A DNA stretch of 33,868 bases from Lutibacter sp. (lineage in GTDB: Bacteria > Bacteroidota > Bacteroidia > Flavobacteriales > Flavobacteriaceae), in contig JAGPIQ010000013.1 in NCBI GenBank assembly GCA_018054895.1, forward strand, positions 1-33,868, given 5' to 3'. The first letter of the stretch is position 1. Each line of letters begins with the position of its first letter. A model generated the notes under the pieces. It searched no databases. It was not told the DNA's origin and worked only from the letters and a program-made list of their open reading frames with translations. Shown one piece after another: positions 7,308-19,007 of this stretch. The position numbers and the translations under genes were made by a program.

Positions 7308-8654
7308 TTACTCTGCATTGTCTAAAAAGTCTCTAAACTTATCTCCCCATTTGTCAAACATGGACTTCTTAGGTTCTCTTACTTTTTTTGGTTCTTCAGG
7401 AACTATTTCTTCTTCTTCACTAGGTTTAGACACTACCTCTTGTTCCTTAGCTAAAACCTTATTTAATTCAGCAATTCTTGCTTTTTGCTTATCAATACGT
7501 TTTAAACCGTTCATTAATAAACCAACTGCTGTAGCATATTGTGGACTTGATATGCTTTCATCAGAATCGCCAGCTAAATTTTCGTTTGGATAACCAATTC
7601 TGGTATCCATTCCTGTAATATATTCAACTAATTGCTTTAAATGTTTTAATTGCGCTCCGCCTCCTGTTAAAACAATACCTGCTATCAATTTCTTTTTAGG
7701 CTCCTCATGCCCATAATTTTTTATTTCTAAAAATACTTGTTCTATAATTTCAACAACTCTAGCGTGAATTATTTTTGATAAATTTTTAAGCGTAATTTCT
7801 TTTGGTTCTCTTCCTCTTAAACCTGGAATTGAAACAATTTCATTATCCTTATTTTCACCTGGCCAAGCAGAGCCAAATTTTGTTTTTAATAATTCGGCTT
7901 GTTTTTCAATAATTGAACAACCTTCTTTAATATCTTCCGTAATTACATTTCCACCAAAAGGAATCACTGCTGTATGACGTATGATTCCATTTTTGAAAAT
8001 GGCTAAATCCGTTGTTCCTCCTCCTATATCAATAATAGCGACACCAGCTTCTTTTTCTTCATTACTTAAAACGGCTTCTGCAGATGCCAAAGGTTCTAAG
8101 GTAATACCGGCTAAATTTAAACCTGCACTTTTTATACAACGCCCCACATTTCTAATAGAAGAAACTTGACCAACTACAACATGAAAATTAGCTTCCAATC
8201 GTCCTCCATACATCCCAACAGGTTCTGTTACTTCTGCTTGTCCATCTATTTTAAATTCCTGTGGTAATACGTGAATTATTTCTTCACCAGGCAACATTAC
8301 CAATTTATAAACCTGCTTTTCAAGCTTCTCTAAATCATCATCACTAATAACTTCTTCAGCATTTGGCCGTGTAATATAATCACTGTGTTGTAAGCTTCTA
8401 ATATGTTGCCCTGCAATTCCAACAACTGCTTCATCAATTTTTATTCCTGATACAGCTATTGCCTCATCAACTGCCAATTGAATGGATTGAATTGTTTGTG
8501 TAATATTATTTACTACTCCTCTGTGTACACCTAAACTTTTTGCTTTACCTGTACCAAGTAACTCAATTTTTCCGTACTCATTTCTACGACCAATCATAGC
8601 AACAATTTTTGTTGTTCCTATATCTAACCCTACTGAAATATCATCGTGTTCCAT
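7308..8654 (-). CDS. ftsA: Cell division protein FtsA
   Basis: Actin-fold ATPase that tethers FtsZ to the membrane. It has phosphate-1 motif GLDIGTTK at residues 9-16 of the chosen start, phosphate-2 IDIGGGTTDLA, and adenosine motif GIVLTGGGAQL. It ends in a short amphipathic segment (MFDKWGDKFRDFLDNAE) that probably inserts in the membrane. An upstream in-frame ATG at 8678 would add eight residues (MCVQKMQI), and another ATG lies at 8663. I prefer 8654 because MEHDDISVGLDIG aligns best with the usual family N-terminus. With any start the gene overlaps the end of ftsQ, implying translational coupling. Confidence 0.96.
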   Translation of the reverse strand: MEHDDISVGLDIGTTKIVAMIGRRNEYGKIELLGTGKAKSLGVHRGVVNNITQTIQSIQLAVDEAIAVSGIKIDEAVVGIAGQHIRSLQHSDYITRPNAEEVISDDDLEKLEKQVYKLVMLPGEEIIHVLPQEFKIDGQAEVTEPVGMYGGRLEANFHVVVGQVSSIRNVGRCIKSAGLNLAGITLEPLASAEAVLSNEEKEAGVAIIDIGGGTTDLAIFKNGIIRHTAVIPFGGNVITEDIKEGCSIIEKQAELLKTKFGSAWPGENKDNEIVSIPGLRGREPKEITLKNLSKIIHARVVEIIEQVFLEIKNYGHEEPKKKLIAGIVLTGGGAQLKHLKQLVEYITGMDTRIGYPNENLAGDSDESISSPQYATAVGLLMNGLKRIDKQKARIAELNKVLAKEQEVVSKPSEEEEIVPEEPKKVREPKKSMFDKWGDKFRDFLDNAE

Positions 8655-9381
8655 AATCTGCATCTTTTGTACACACAACTTGTTTGTTGTATTTTAAATT
8701 TATTGATGAATACATGGCAAGTGTACCATCAGACATTGTTTTATTATAAAATGAACTAAGGTTCTTAAACTTTTCTTTTAAATTTTCTACTTTACCTAAA
8801 TTAATAGTTTGCCCACCCATTCGGGTTTCTAAATTATATTCATTGTTCGGCATTTTTTCAATCCCAATGATTTGTTTTTTTAAAAACACATCATTTAAAA
8901 TAGTGGTAACTAAGTGATGAATATCCACAAAATCTCTTTCATTTACGTTCCCTGAAACAATCATAACACGCTCGGAGTAATTTACTGATAAAGGCATTTT
9001 TTCTGCTTGTTTATCAATATAATAACTCAAATTATTGTTAATAACTCTAGCTATAGGTGTACGCTGCTTCACACTTGCTTTAAGCGAACCTTCAACTGTT
9101 AAAAACACAGCCGCACTCTCTACCATTGGATGTGATAGAACACTTAACTCTAGTTTATGTAAATCTATAACAGATTTTTCTTTATTTTTAACTGTTGCGC
9201 CATTTTGTATTAACAACTTATTAACCATTTCAAAGTTCATAAAAAGGTTGTTTCCTTTCTCAAAAGACACAAAAACGTGTGTTATTTTCCTATCGTTATT
9301 TTTATGATTTGCAAAACCATATAAAAACGCGATTAGGGTAAATAACGCACCCATTTTTATGTAATGCCAGTTAATTTTCAA
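8641..9381 (-). CDS. ftsQ: Cell division protein FtsQ/DivIB
   Basis: Bitopic divisome protein of 246 residues. It has a short cytoplasmic N-terminus, one transmembrane segment (about residues 8-25), then a periplasmic POTRA-like domain (about 35-110, with the LSHPMVESAAVFLTVEG block) and a beta domain (YIDKQAEKMPLS). Sequence conservation is low, as usual for FtsQ, so position between murC and ftsA carries much of the weight. It starts inside the end of murC (11-base overlap) and ends inside the start of ftsA. It would link FtsZ/FtsA to FtsL and FtsI/FtsW. Confidence 0.92.
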   Translation of the reverse strand: MKINWHYIKMGALFTLIAFLYGFANHKNNDRKITHVFVSFEKGNNLFMNFEMVNKLLIQNGATVKNKEKSVIDLHKLELSVLSHPMVESAAVFLTVEGSLKASVKQRTPIARVINNNLSYYIDKQAEKMPLSVNYSERVMIVSGNVNERDFVDIHHLVTTILNDVFLKKQIIGIEKMPNNEYNLETRMGGQTINLGKVENLKEKFKNLSSFYNKTMSDGTLAMYSSINLKYNKQVVCTKDADYGTR

Positions 9382-10717
9382 GGTTCAATTCGTTTTTAAC
9401 TTTATTTACTAATTCTCCTATATCTCCAGCGCCAATCATAACATTTATCGGCGATTTTGATGCTTTTATATTTTTAATTAAATCTTCTTTACTTGAAACT
9501 ATTTTATGTTCTAAAGTCACTTTACTCAACAACCATTCTGAAGTGATTCCTTCCATTGGTAATTCACGCGCTGGATAAATATCCAACAAAATCAATTCAT
9601 CAAATAATGACAAACTTGCAGCAAAATCATCTACAAAATCACGTGTTCTACTAAATAAATGAGGCTGAAAAACCCCTAGTATTTTTTGTGTAGGATACAT
9701 TTCTCTCACTGCTTCTGCTACCGCTTTTATTTCTGTTGGGTGATGTGCATAATCATCAATTAACACTAAATTTTCAGTGTTAATTTTATAAGAAAAACGT
9801 CGTTTTATTCCTTTAAAAGAAAGCAACGCTTGTGCAATAACTTTTAAAGATATTCCGTAATTATTAGCTATTGCCAAAGCTGCCACCGCATTTAGCACAT
9901 TATGTTTTCCTGGCAAATATATTTTTACATTTTCAATTATTTCAGATGGCGTTTTAACATTAAAAACGTATGCTCCATCTTCAATTTTCACATCAAAAGC
10001 TTCATAGTCCGCTCCATCTTCAATTCCGAAAGTTGCTGCATCAATAGGCAATCCTTTTCTAACGATTAATTTATCTGAAACTTTATTCCCAAATTCTTTA
10101 AATGAATCTTCTAAAGCCGAATGCTCTCCATAGATATCCAAATGATCCGCATCCATAGACGTAATACAGGCAATATTTGGTGAAAGACGTAAAAATGAAC
10201 GGTCAAATTCATCTGCTTCTACAACTGAAACTTCATTTCCACCCAAAATTAAATTTGAGTTATAATTTTCTGAAATCCCACCTAAAAACGACGTGCAACT
10301 CACTTTCGCTTCATGCATAATATGACCTAACATGGTGGATGTAGTCGTTTTCCCATGAGTTCCTGCAACCGCTAAACAAAACGTATTTTTAGTAATTTCA
10401 CCTAACACTTCTGAACGTTTTAATACCTCAAAATTATTTTCAATAAAGAAATTGAAACCAATATGGTTTTTTGGTATTGCAGGTGTATAAATAATTAACG
10501 TTTTTTCAGTGTTTTTAAATTCACTTGGAATAGCTTCCAAAGTATCTTCAAAATGAATTTGCATCCCTTTTTCAACCAATGAATCCGTGATTTCAGTAGC
10601 CGTTTTATCGTATCCCGCTACTTTTTTTCCAATACTATTGAAATATAGCGCCAGTGAACTCATACCAATTCCACCAATACCTACAAAATAAACGTTATGT
10701 ATATTATTTAAATTCAA
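9371..10717 (-). CDS. murC: UDP-N-acetylmuramate--L-alanine ligase
   Basis: ATP-dependent addition of L-Ala to UDP-MurNAc, the first amino-acid step of peptidoglycan precursor synthesis in the cytoplasm. The N-terminal nucleotide-sugar motif GIGGIGMSS is at 13-21, the Mur ligase P-loop GTHGKTTT at 119-126 and the family motif DDYAHHPTE in the C-terminal half. The 448-residue length is normal. The start codon overlaps the murG stop by four bases (ATGA) and the end overlaps ftsQ. Confidence 0.97.
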   Translation of the reverse strand: MNLNNIHNVYFVGIGGIGMSSLALYFNSIGKKVAGYDKTATEITDSLVEKGMQIHFEDTLEAIPSEFKNTEKTLIIYTPAIPKNHIGFNFFIENNFEVLKRSEVLGEITKNTFCLAVAGTHGKTTTSTMLGHIMHEAKVSCTSFLGGISENYNSNLILGGNEVSVVEADEFDRSFLRLSPNIACITSMDADHLDIYGEHSALEDSFKEFGNKVSDKLIVRKGLPIDAATFGIEDGADYEAFDVKIEDGAYVFNVKTPSEIIENVKIYLPGKHNVLNAVAALAIANNYGISLKVIAQALLSFKGIKRRFSYKINTENLVLIDDYAHHPTEIKAVAEAVREMYPTQKILGVFQPHLFSRTRDFVDDFAASLSLFDELILLDIYPARELPMEGITSEWLLSKVTLEHKIVSSKEDLIKNIKASKSPINVMIGAGDIGELVNKVKNELNLEN

Positions 10718-11808
10718 TTGTTTAGTAATTTTTCTATTTCGGTTACTATATCATTTGTTGCATTTGGTAATGCTAAACTTTTTATATTTTTACTTAATGC
10801 TGCTTGTTGCTCTTCATTTGAAATTAGTTCTTCAAGTACTTTTTGAAATAATTCCAACTCAGATTCTTTCAACAGAATTCCTCCTTTTTTATCTACAACC
10901 GCCAACGCATTTTTTGTTTGATGATCTTCCGCAACATTGGGTGAAGGAATGAAAATAACTGGCTTTCCAACAATACATAATTCAGAAATAGAACTTGCAC
11001 CAGCACGACTTATAATAAAATCTGCTACAGCATAGGTTAAATCCATTCTATTTAAAAACGCATGCGTTTGAACCCCCTTTAAATCATCGTATTTTTTAAA
11101 TTCTTCAAAATACAACTTCCCTGTTTGCCAAATAACTTGTATTTCTTTTTCAACCAACCAATTAATATGTTTTTCAATTAAATTATTAATGGCTCTTGCT
11201 CCTAAACTTCCGCCAATGACAACCAACGTTTTTTGACCTTCATTTATATTAAAAAACTTTATAGCTTCACTTCTTTTATCAGTCACATTCAATAAATCTT
11301 GACGAACAGGATTTCCTGTTTTTACAATTTTATTCTTTGGAAAAAAAGCATCCAATCCATCATAAGCAACACAAATTGTATCTGCATTTTTGCTTAACAA
11401 CTTATTTGTAATTCCTGGATACGAATTTTGCTCTTGAATTACCGTTTTCACCCCTAATTTATTCGCCATAAATAAGGTTGGCCCACTAGCAAAACCACCA
11501 GTTCCAACTACTACAGCAGGCTTAAACTTTTTAATTATTTTATATGCATTCCATAAACTGCTTATTAATTTCAAAGGAAATAGCGCATTTTGAAATGTTA
11601 ATTTTCGTTGCAAACCAGCAATCCACAAGCCTTTTATTTCATAACCAGCTTGAGGAACTTTTTCCATTTCCATTTTATCCTTTGCTCCCACGAACAAAAA
11701 TTTTGCCTCTGGATATTTTTCTTTCAACCCATTTGCAATTGATACTGCTGGATAAATATGTCCACCTGTACCTCCGCCACTCAATATAATCTTAACCGAT
11801 TGCTTCAT
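10714..11808 (-). CDS. murG: UDP-GlcNAc transferase MurG (lipid II synthesis)
   Basis: Transfers GlcNAc to lipid I on the inner face of the membrane to make lipid II. It is a GT-B glycosyltransferase with glycine loop [12 protein letters not shown] at the N-terminus, a second loop [10 protein letters not shown], and the UDP-GlcNAc site region [10 protein letters not shown] and [11 protein letters not shown]. From the chosen ATG the length is 364 residues. An ATG at 11817 adds three residues; I chose 11808 because [13 protein letters not shown] matches the usual spacing before the first loop. Either start lies inside the end of ftsW, so translation is likely coupled. Confidence 0.96.
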   Translation of the reverse strand: MKQSVKIILSGGGTGGHIYPAVSIANGLKEKYPEAKFLFVGAKDKMEMEKVPQAGYEIKGLWIAGLQRKLTFQNALFPLKLISSLWNAYKIIKKFKPAVVVGTGGFASGPTLFMANKLGVKTVIQEQNSYPGITNKLLSKNADTICVAYDGLDAFFPKNKIVKTGNPVRQDLLNVTDKRSEAIKFFNINEGQKTLVVIGGSLGARAINNLIEKHINWLVEKEIQVIWQTGKLYFEEFKKYDDLKGVQTHAFLNRMDLTYAVADFIISRAGASSISELCIVGKPVIFIPSPNVAEDHQTKNALAVVDKKGGILLKESELELFQKVLEELISNEEQQAALSKNIKSLALPNATNDIVTEIEKLLNN

Positions 11809-12988
11809 GTAATACATCTAATGGATTTTCTTCTTGACCTTCTTCTGTTATTTCTTCCTTTTCTTTATCAGCTGTAACACTTAAAATGATCCCAATTGCA
11901 ATACACGTCATCCAAATTGACGTACCTCCACTACTAATTAATGGAAGTGTTTGCCCTGTTACCGGAAACAAGTTTACCGCAACTGCCATGTTTATAATGG
12001 CTTGCACAATTATTGGCACTCCAACCCCTATTATTAAAAGGGTCGCAAATATAGTCGTTGCTTTTTTAGCTGCAATTAAAATTCGAATTAATAAAAATAA
12101 ATAAGAAAGAATGACTGTTACAGCTCCTAATAAGCCAAATTCCTCAACAATTATAGCAAAAATAAAATCGGATGATGACTGCGGTAAAAAGTTTTTTTGA
12201 ACACTTTTCCCAGGCCCTCTCCCTTGGATACCTCCAATTGCTATGGCTATCTTCGCTTTTTCTACCTGATATCCTTCTTCTGCATTAGCGTCAGAAAAAC
12301 TTTCAACTCTACTTATCCAAGTATCTACTCTATTCGGCAAGAAACCGGGCGCCGCTTTTGCTACAAGCACAAATAACGCTAAGCCCAGAATACCTGCACC
12401 TACTACGGCTAATAAATATTTTACAGGATACCCTCCAATAAAAGTCAACATTAAAACCATCATAAATATAATGGCTGTGGTTGAAAAGTTTGCCGGTAAA
12501 ATTAACGCCAATGTAACTGCTACTGGCAACCATAATTTCCAAGCGCTATCTTTTAAAGTAAATTCTTTATCTTTATTTTGAGCTAAGTAACGAGAAACAT
12601 ATACCATCAAAACCAACCCTGCCAACGTTGAAGTTTGAAAACCAACTCCAATAAACGGTATTTGAATCCAACGGCTGGCATTTGCTCCTCCAATAACGGT
12701 TCCTTTTGCTAACGTATAGACTAACAAGCCTATAACTAAAGGCAACATAATAATTGAACCTCCGCTAAAATATCGAAATGGCACTTTGTGAATTCCATAA
12801 ATGATCATAAAACCACAAATCAACAAAAATGCATGTTTAATTAAATGAAAGGTTGGCGTACCGTTATTTGCAACGTACACCAAATTAGTACTTGCACTGT
12901 AAATAGGTAAAAACGACATTAACGACATTACCGTAACTACAGCCCAAATAGCTTTATCTCCTTCTATATTTTTAAACAATTCTTTCAT
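11792..12988 (-). CDS. ftsW: FtsW, SEDS-family peptidoglycan glycosyltransferase
   Basis: Polytopic inner-membrane protein of 398 residues with many hydrophobic helices, including [18 protein letters not shown] and [19 protein letters not shown]. It has the SEDS hallmarks of a large extracellular loop (around [11 protein letters not shown] and [11 protein letters not shown]) and the C-terminal [10 protein letters not shown] motif. SEDS proteins polymerise glycan strands from lipid II, paired with a class B PBP; the partner here is FtsI in the same operon. The C-terminal tail is acidic and cytoplasmic. It starts immediately after the murD stop codon, with no gap. Confidence 0.97.
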   Translation of the reverse strand: MKELFKNIEGDKAIWAVVTVMSLMSFLPIYSASTNLVYVANNGTPTFHLIKHAFLLICGFMIIYGIHKVPFRYFSGGSIIMLPLVIGLLVYTLAKGTVIGGANASRWIQIPFIGVGFQTSTLAGLVLMVYVSRYLAQNKDKEFTLKDSAWKLWLPVAVTLALILPANFSTTAIIFMMVLMLTFIGGYPVKYLLAVVGAGILGLALFVLVAKAAPGFLPNRVDTWISRVESFSDANAEEGYQVEKAKIAIAIGGIQGRGPGKSVQKNFLPQSSSDFIFAIIVEEFGLLGAVTVILSYLFLLIRILIAAKKATTIFATLLIIGVGVPIIVQAIINMAVAVNLFPVTGQTLPLISSGGTSIWMTCIAIGIILSVTADKEKEEITEEGQEENPLDVLHEAIG

Positions 12989-14323
12989 TTACAACTGCCT
13001 AACTGCGTTTTTAAATTTATTTCCTCTATCCTCGTAATTTTCAAACAAATCGAAACTTGCACAACATGGCGATAATAATACAGTATCTCCTTTTTCTGCA
13101 ATTTTATAAGCTACTTTAACAGCTTCCTCCGCGCCTGCAGTTTCCACAATTAAATCTACTACATTGCTAAATGTTTGTATAATTTTTTGATTTTCAACAC
13201 CTAAACAGATAATAGCTTTTACTTTTTCGCGAACCAATGACATTAATTCTAAATAATCATTTCCTTTATCCACTCCACCTACAATCCAAACTGTTGGTGT
13301 TTTCATGCAATCTAATGCATAAAAAGTAGCGTTCACATTGGTCGCTTTCGAATCATTAATATACTGTACACCATTAATTTTCAACACTTCTTCCAACCTA
13401 TGCTCTGCTCCTTCAAAATCTTCTAAACTTTCTCTGATTGTATTGCTACGCACTTTTAATAAGGATGATGCCATTGCTGCCGCCATCGCATTCTTTGCGT
13501 TGTGTTTCCCCTTTAATGTTAAAGTTGTTATACTCATTAGTGTTTGTTCTGTTTTATAATTTATTATTATATTGTTATCTTGTATGTATGCGCCTTGTTC
13601 TAATTTTTTCTCAAATGAAAAGGGCATTAAAACAGCCTTTACAGTATTCTTTTTTAACCAATTAGTAATTACCTCATCATCTGCATCATAAATTAAAAAG
13701 TCGTTTTCAGTTTGATTTTTTGTGATTCTAAATTTTGAATCGATATAGTTTTCAAATTTATAATTGTACCTATCTAAATGATCTGGTGTAATATTTGTTA
13801 AAATTGCAATGTGTGGTGCAAAATCAACAATACCATCTAATTGAAAACTACTTAACTCTAACACATGGAAATCAAAGTTATTTTCAGCAACTTGCAAGGC
13901 AAAACTATCACCTATATTTCCACCCATTCCTACATTTAAATTGGCTTTTGTCAAAATATGATTTACCAACATTGTTGTGGTAGTTTTACCGTTTGAACCC
14001 GTAATACCAATTAAAACTCCATCGGTGTATTTTGAAGCAAATTCTATTTCAGAAATTACTGGAATTCCTTTTGCTTTCAACGCTACTATTATTGAAGCTT
14101 TTTCTGGAATACCAGGACTTTTCATCACCACATCCGCTCCTAATATTTTTAATTCGGTATGAAAACCTTCTTCAAATTGAATTCCATTAATTGTAAGAAC
14201 TTCTTTGTATTTAGCGGCTATATTTCCTTTATCAGAAACAAAAACTTCAAAACCTTTTTGTTTTCCTAAAATGGCAGTTCCAATGCCACTTTCTCCAGCT
14301 CCAAGTATGACTAACTTTTTCAT
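12989..14323 (-). CDS. murD: UDP-N-acetylmuramoylalanine--D-glutamate ligase
   Basis: Adds D-Glu to UDP-MurNAc-L-Ala. It has N-terminal GAGESGIG (8-15), the Mur ligase P-loop GSNGKTTTT starting at 109, the central HLDRYNYKFENY region, NDSKATN, and the C-terminal LSPCCASFDLFENYEDRG block diagnostic of MurD. Its 444 residues are normal length. It is flanked without any gap by mraY upstream and ftsW downstream, so all three are surely one transcript. Confidence 0.97.
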   Translation of the reverse strand: MKKLVILGAGESGIGTAILGKQKGFEVFVSDKGNIAAKYKEVLTINGIQFEEGFHTELKILGADVVMKSPGIPEKASIIVALKAKGIPVISEIEFASKYTDGVLIGITGSNGKTTTTMLVNHILTKANLNVGMGGNIGDSFALQVAENNFDFHVLELSSFQLDGIVDFAPHIAILTNITPDHLDRYNYKFENYIDSKFRITKNQTENDFLIYDADDEVITNWLKKNTVKAVLMPFSFEKKLEQGAYIQDNNIIINYKTEQTLMSITTLTLKGKHNAKNAMAAAMASSLLKVRSNTIRESLEDFEGAEHRLEEVLKINGVQYINDSKATNVNATFYALDCMKTPTVWIVGGVDKGNDYLELMSLVREKVKAIICLGVENQKIIQTFSNVVDLIVETAGAEEAVKVAYKIAEKGDTVLLSPCCASFDLFENYEDRGNKFKNAVRQL

Positions 14324-15550
14324 TTATCGTAGTTTTAATGTTATAATGGTAAATACCGCTAACATAATTCCTACAATCCAAAAACGAGTTACTATTTTAC
14401 TTTCATGATAACCTGATTTTTGATAATGATGGTGTAATGGAGACATTTTAAAAATACGTTTTCCTTCACCAAATCTTTTTTTGGTATATTTAAAATAACT
14501 AACCTGAAGAATTACTGATAAATTTTCGACTAAAAATATTCCTGCTAAAATTGGAATTAGTAATTCCTTACGAACAGAAACCGCCAATACTGCTATGATT
14601 CCACCAATGGTTAAACTACCTGTATCACCCATAAATACTTGTGCTGGATAGGTATTATACCATAAAAATCCGACCAATGCTCCTACAAAGGCGGCAATAT
14701 AAATCGTCATTTCACCGGAGTTCGGAATATACATGACATCCAAATAATTAGCGAAAATAATATTCCCCGAAACCCACGTAAAAATTCCGAGCGTAAGCAC
14801 TATAATTGCCGAAGAACCTGCGGCTAACCCATCAATTCCATCTGTTAAATTTGCTCCGTTTGAGACTGCTGTTATAATAAATATTACAATTGGTATAAAA
14901 ACTAACCAAGCATAATCTCTTAAACCTTCACCCATCAAATCCATTGCATCAGCATACTCTAACTGATTGTTTTTCATAAAAGGAATGGATGTTTTTGTTG
15001 ATTTTTTTGCTTCACCAAACAATACTGGAGTACCGTCTTCAGCAACATATTGAAACTTAGTTGGCAGCTTTTCTTTCATATTTACACTTGGGTGAAAATA
15101 CAACATAGCACCAACAAACACTCCTAATGAAATTTGCCCAGCTATTTTAAAACGCCCTTTTAAGCCGTCCTTATCTTTTTTAAATACTTTAATATAATCA
15201 TCTACAAAACCAATCATCCCCATCCAAATGGTTGTAACTAGTAAAATAACAATATATACATTATCCAATTCCGCCAATAACAATACAGGAATTAGCGTTG
15301 CCAAAATTATAATTACACCACCCATTGTTGGTGTTCCTGCTTTTTCAATTTGTCCTTGCAACCCTAAATCACGTACCGATTCACCTACTTGTTTAAAACG
15401 TAAATAGTTGATAATTCGCTTTCCATAAATAGTTGAAAACAATAAAGACATTATAAAAGCCAAGGCAGATCTGAATGAAATATATTGGAACAGACCTGCT
15501 CCAATAACATCAAATTGTTTATCTAAATACTCGAATAAATAATATAACAT
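14324..15550 (-). CDS. mraY: Phospho-MurNAc-pentapeptide transferase MraY
   Basis: Integral membrane enzyme that moves phospho-MurNAc-pentapeptide onto undecaprenyl phosphate to form lipid I. Conserved features are GTPTMGG near the N-terminus, the catalytic aspartate region [31 protein letters not shown], and the [15 protein letters not shown] cluster near the C-terminus. Its 408 residues exceed the roughly 360 of E. coli MraY. The extra length sits in the cytoplasmic/periplasmic loop around residues 145-190 ([15 protein letters not shown] to MKNNQLEY), an expansion I believe is common in Bacteroidota. Confidence 0.97.
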   Translation of the reverse strand: MLYYLFEYLDKQFDVIGAGLFQYISFRSALAFIMSLLFSTIYGKRIINYLRFKQVGESVRDLGLQGQIEKAGTPTMGGVIIILATLIPVLLLAELDNVYIVILLVTTIWMGMIGFVDDYIKVFKKDKDGLKGRFKIAGQISLGVFVGAMLYFHPSVNMKEKLPTKFQYVAEDGTPVLFGEAKKSTKTSIPFMKNNQLEYADAMDLMGEGLRDYAWLVFIPIVIFIITAVSNGANLTDGIDGLAAGSSAIIVLTLGIFTWVSGNIIFANYLDVMYIPNSGEMTIYIAAFVGALVGFLWYNTYPAQVFMGDTGSLTIGGIIAVLAVSVRKELLIPILAGIFLVENLSVILQVSYFKYTKKRFGEGKRIFKMSPLHHHYQKSGYHESKIVTRFWIVGIMLAVFTIITLKLR

Positions 15551-15554
15551 GGTG

Positions 15555-17015
15555 TTAGTTTTCTGATTTTAATAATTCAGTAATAATCTCATAATCATCA
15601 AAATGAGTACGAATTCCTTTCACTTCTTGATACGTTTCGTGTCCTTTTCCAGCAATTAAAATAATATCTCCTTTTTTAGCTAGTTTAGTCGCTGTTTTAA
15701 TGGCTTGTAATCGATCTAAAACACTAATTGTTTTCTTATAATTATGTGCTTCAACCCCACTTTCAATTTCGTTTAAAATAGTTTGCGGATCTTCACTTCT
15801 TGGATTATCTGACGTAAAAACAACGTGCGAACTTAACTGAGATGCGATATTCCCCATAATTGGTCGCTTTGTTTTATCTCTATCGCCACCGCAACCAACA
15901 ACCGTAATTACTTGCTCATTTCCAGTTCGAATATCATTTATAGTTTCTAACACATTTTTTAAAGCGTCAGGTGTATGTGCATAATCAACCACCGCTATAA
16001 TTCCTTCTTTTGAAGTAAAATGTTGAAACCGTCCGCTTACACTTTCTAACTCACTAATTAATGTTAACGCCTCTGTAGACTCCAAGCCTAATAAACTAGC
16101 TACACCATAAACTGCACTAATATTATAGGCATTAAAACTACCTGTCAATTTTGTCCAAACTTCATTTCCATTCACGTTTAAAAGCAACCCTGAAAACTGA
16201 TTTTCAATAATTTTGGCCTTAAAATCAGCCATTGTTTTTAATGAATAGGTTTGTTTTTTTGCTTTTGTATTTTGAAGCATGACTTCTCCATTTTTATCAT
16301 CAACATTTACCAATGCAAAAGCAGTTTTTGGCAACGAATCAAAAAACGATTTTTTTACATCACGATACTCTTTAAACGTATCGTGGTAATCTAAATGATC
16401 ATGCGTTAAATTGGTAAAAACACCACCAACAAAACTTAATCCTTCAGTCCTTTTTTGATGAATTCCATGAGAACTCACTTCCATAAAACAATAATCTACC
16501 CCAGCTTCCACCATTTCATTTAAATATCTATTGATAATTAATGAATTTGGAGTTGTATGCGTCGCCTCATATTGAATTTCATTAACCAATATTTTAACAG
16601 TTGATAATAACCCTGTTTTAAATCCAGCTTTTTGAAATAAATTATATAATAAAGATGCTACCGTTGTTTTCCCATTGGTTCCAGTAACGCCAACTAATTT
16701 TAATTTTGAAGATGGATTATCATAAAAATTTGAAGCTATTATTGCTAATGCTGTATCCGAATTTTCAACTTCAACATACGTAATTGAAGTATCTAATTTT
16801 TCAGGAAGTTCTTGACAAACTATTGTTATTGCACCTAATTCAATCGCTTTATCAATAAATTTATGACCGTCAAAAACCAATCCTTTTTGAGCGACAAAAA
16901 GGCTATTTACCTTAATTGCTCTTGAATCAAATTCCACAGACGCTATCAGTTTATCCGTATTTCCATGAATACTGACCACTGCAACTTTATACAATATGTC
17001 TTTAACCGATTTCAA
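15555..17015 (-). CDS. murE: UDP-MurNAc-tripeptide synthetase MurE
   Basis: Adds the third amino acid to UDP-MurNAc-L-Ala-D-Glu. The P-loop GTNGKT is at 112-117, with THDHLDYH, a family SSHGIHQKR block and GKGHETYQ near the end. The specificity motif DNPR at 403-406 is the signature for meso-diaminopimelate rather than lysine, predicting an mDAP-type peptide stem. Its 486 residues are normal. It starts directly after the ftsI stop codon and is followed four bases later by mraY. Confidence 0.97.
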   Translation of the reverse strand: MKSVKDILYKVAVVSIHGNTDKLIASVEFDSRAIKVNSLFVAQKGLVFDGHKFIDKAIELGAITIVCQELPEKLDTSITYVEVENSDTALAIIASNFYDNPSSKLKLVGVTGTNGKTTVASLLYNLFQKAGFKTGLLSTVKILVNEIQYEATHTTPNSLIINRYLNEMVEAGVDYCFMEVSSHGIHQKRTEGLSFVGGVFTNLTHDHLDYHDTFKEYRDVKKSFFDSLPKTAFALVNVDDKNGEVMLQNTKAKKQTYSLKTMADFKAKIIENQFSGLLLNVNGNEVWTKLTGSFNAYNISAVYGVASLLGLESTEALTLISELESVSGRFQHFTSKEGIIAVVDYAHTPDALKNVLETINDIRTGNEQVITVVGCGGDRDKTKRPIMGNIASQLSSHVVFTSDNPRSEDPQTILNEIESGVEAHNYKKTISVLDRLQAIKTATKLAKKGDIILIAGKGHETYQEVKGIRTHFDDYEIITELLKSEN

Positions 17016-19004
17016 TTATGATAATTTTATTTTTATTGATGTTCCTTTTACTATTTTTTCACCTTCATTAATAGATTGCTCTATCACTTTTCCATTTCCT
17101 TCGAATTTTACTTTTAAACCCAAGTTTTCAAGCAATGAAATTGCATCCATCCCTGCCATTCCTTTTACATTTGGAATAGAATTTAATCCCTTATTTGAAT
17201 TGGTATAATACGTGTCAAAATTATTATTGACACCTTTAAAATTTGGAATTGCATTCTGAACTTTATTAATTATGTGGTTTGAAGTATATATTTTTTGTGC
17301 AATATCTTTAAATACTGGACCAGAAACATCTGCCCCATAATATCCTTTAGATAAATTAGGCTTATGAATAACCACTATGCAAGAATACAGCGGATTTTCC
17401 GCTGGAAAATAACCTGTAAACGAAGATATATACAACCTATTTGACCCCCAGTCTGATTTCCAATACTCTGTACGCGCAGTTCCTGTTTTTCCTGCCATAG
17501 AAAAGTTTTTAGAGTACATTTTTGAACCGGTACCACGAACAATTACATTTTTTAGAACAGCTTGCATTTTATCAACAGTCTCTTTAGAACATATTGCAGG
17601 ATTAATAACCGTTTTCCCAAAAGTTTCAACATGTTTATCCCATGTTCTAATTTCTTTTACAAAAATGGGTTTTACCATTTCTCCATCATTTGCAATAGCA
17701 TTATAAAATGTTAATGTTTGCAATGGTGTTAATTGTAAATTATAACCATAAGACATAGAAGGCAATGCATTTTTGCTCCATTTTTTTTCACCTGGTGCTG
17801 GAATATCAGGGCGACCCTCTCCTTTTATTGGCAAACCAAGCTGCTGATTCAAATTCATTCTTTTTATAATATCAATAAATTTATTTGGGTTAGAACCAAA
17901 ATTTTCTTCAATTAAACGAGCAAATCCAATATTTGATGAAACCTCCAAAGCCCTAGCGGCAGATATCTTCCCATAACCACCTCTATGAGAATCATTAATA
18001 TACCTACCATATAATCTGTACTTTCCATCGCCCGTATCTACAATAGTTCCTGTATCAATTACCTTAGAATCTAACGCCGCAACCATTGCCATTACTTTAA
18101 ATGCTGAACCTGGCTCGTGAGATTCTCCTACTGCATAATTCAAGCGCTCGTAATAATTACCACTAGCCCCTCTTCCTAGGTTTGAAATTGCCTTAATTTC
18201 ACCTGTTTTAGTTTCCATTACCACCACACATCCATGATCTGCTTCATAATACTCTAATTGACGTAACAATGAATGATGCGCAATATCTTGAATATTAACA
18301 TTTATAGTAGTTACAATATCGTTACCATTCACTGGCTCAATTTCATTATTATCACTAATAGGTCGCCATTGACCTTTTGCTATTTTTTGTTTTAATCGAA
18401 ATCCGTTTTTCCCTTTTAAAAAACTTCTGTACGCTCCTTCAATTCCGGGAGCCCCTCTATAATCGTCATAACCAATAGTTCTTTCTGCAACTTTCCCTAA
18501 AGGATGTGCTCTAACGGTAGTCTGTTCTGCAATAAACCCGCCTTTGTACACTCCTAATTTAAAAATAGGAAACTTTTTCACTTCTGAATAAGCGGTATAT
18601 CCCAAGTTTCTAGCAATCAACAAATACCTATTTTTTGTAGTTCTGGCTCGTCTAATTTTGGTTTCCCAATAAGAGGTGGATTTTCCAAATTTACCAGAAA
18701 GTTTTTGCGACAATCCTAAAATATTATTCTCAAAAACGGTAGCATCAACCGCAAAAGGATCCATTCTAATTTCATAATTAGACATAGAGGTCGCTAACAA
18801 ACTACCTTCATCTGAAAAAACACTTCCTTTGTTAGCAAAAATAGTATCACTTCTCAAGGTTAATTGCTCAGACAATTCCCTGTACTCATCACCTTCATTA
18901 AACTGAATATCAGATAGCTTCACTATAATAGCAACAAAAAACAACGTGATAAATATAAACACGATGTATAATTTGTTCAATATGCTTTTTTTAGTAGTTG
19001 CCAA
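17016..19004 (-). CDS. ftsI: Peptidoglycan transpeptidase FtsI (PBP3-type) with PASTA domain
   Basis: Class B penicillin-binding protein that crosslinks septal peptidoglycan. It has an N-terminal transmembrane anchor (about 11-29) and a pedestal domain. The active-site motifs are S300-AF-K303, S356-S-N358 and K506-T-G508. The last 50 or so residues (from about 610, SIPNVKGMAGMDAISLLENLGL) form a single PASTA domain, absent from E. coli FtsI. At 662 residues it is longer than the proteobacterial enzyme for this reason. It follows ftsL by three bases and precedes murE with no gap. Confidence 0.97.
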   Translation of the reverse strand: MATTKKSILNKLYIVFIFITLFFVAIIVKLSDIQFNEGDEYRELSEQLTLRSDTIFANKGSVFSDEGSLLATSMSNYEIRMDPFAVDATVFENNILGLSQKLSGKFGKSTSYWETKIRRARTTKNRYLLIARNLGYTAYSEVKKFPIFKLGVYKGGFIAEQTTVRAHPLGKVAERTIGYDDYRGAPGIEGAYRSFLKGKNGFRLKQKIAKGQWRPISDNNEIEPVNGNDIVTTINVNIQDIAHHSLLRQLEYYEADHGCVVVMETKTGEIKAISNLGRGASGNYYERLNYAVGESHEPGSAFKVMAMVAALDSKVIDTGTIVDTGDGKYRLYGRYINDSHRGGYGKISAARALEVSSNIGFARLIEENFGSNPNKFIDIIKRMNLNQQLGLPIKGEGRPDIPAPGEKKWSKNALPSMSYGYNLQLTPLQTLTFYNAIANDGEMVKPIFVKEIRTWDKHVETFGKTVINPAICSKETVDKMQAVLKNVIVRGTGSKMYSKNFSMAGKTGTARTEYWKSDWGSNRLYISSFTGYFPAENPLYSCIVVIHKPNLSKGYYGADVSGPVFKDIAQKIYTSNHIINKVQNAIPNFKGVNNNFDTYYTNSNKGLNSIPNVKGMAGMDAISLLENLGLKVKFEGNGKVIEQSINEGEKIVKGTSIKIKLS

Positions 19005-19007
19005 CTG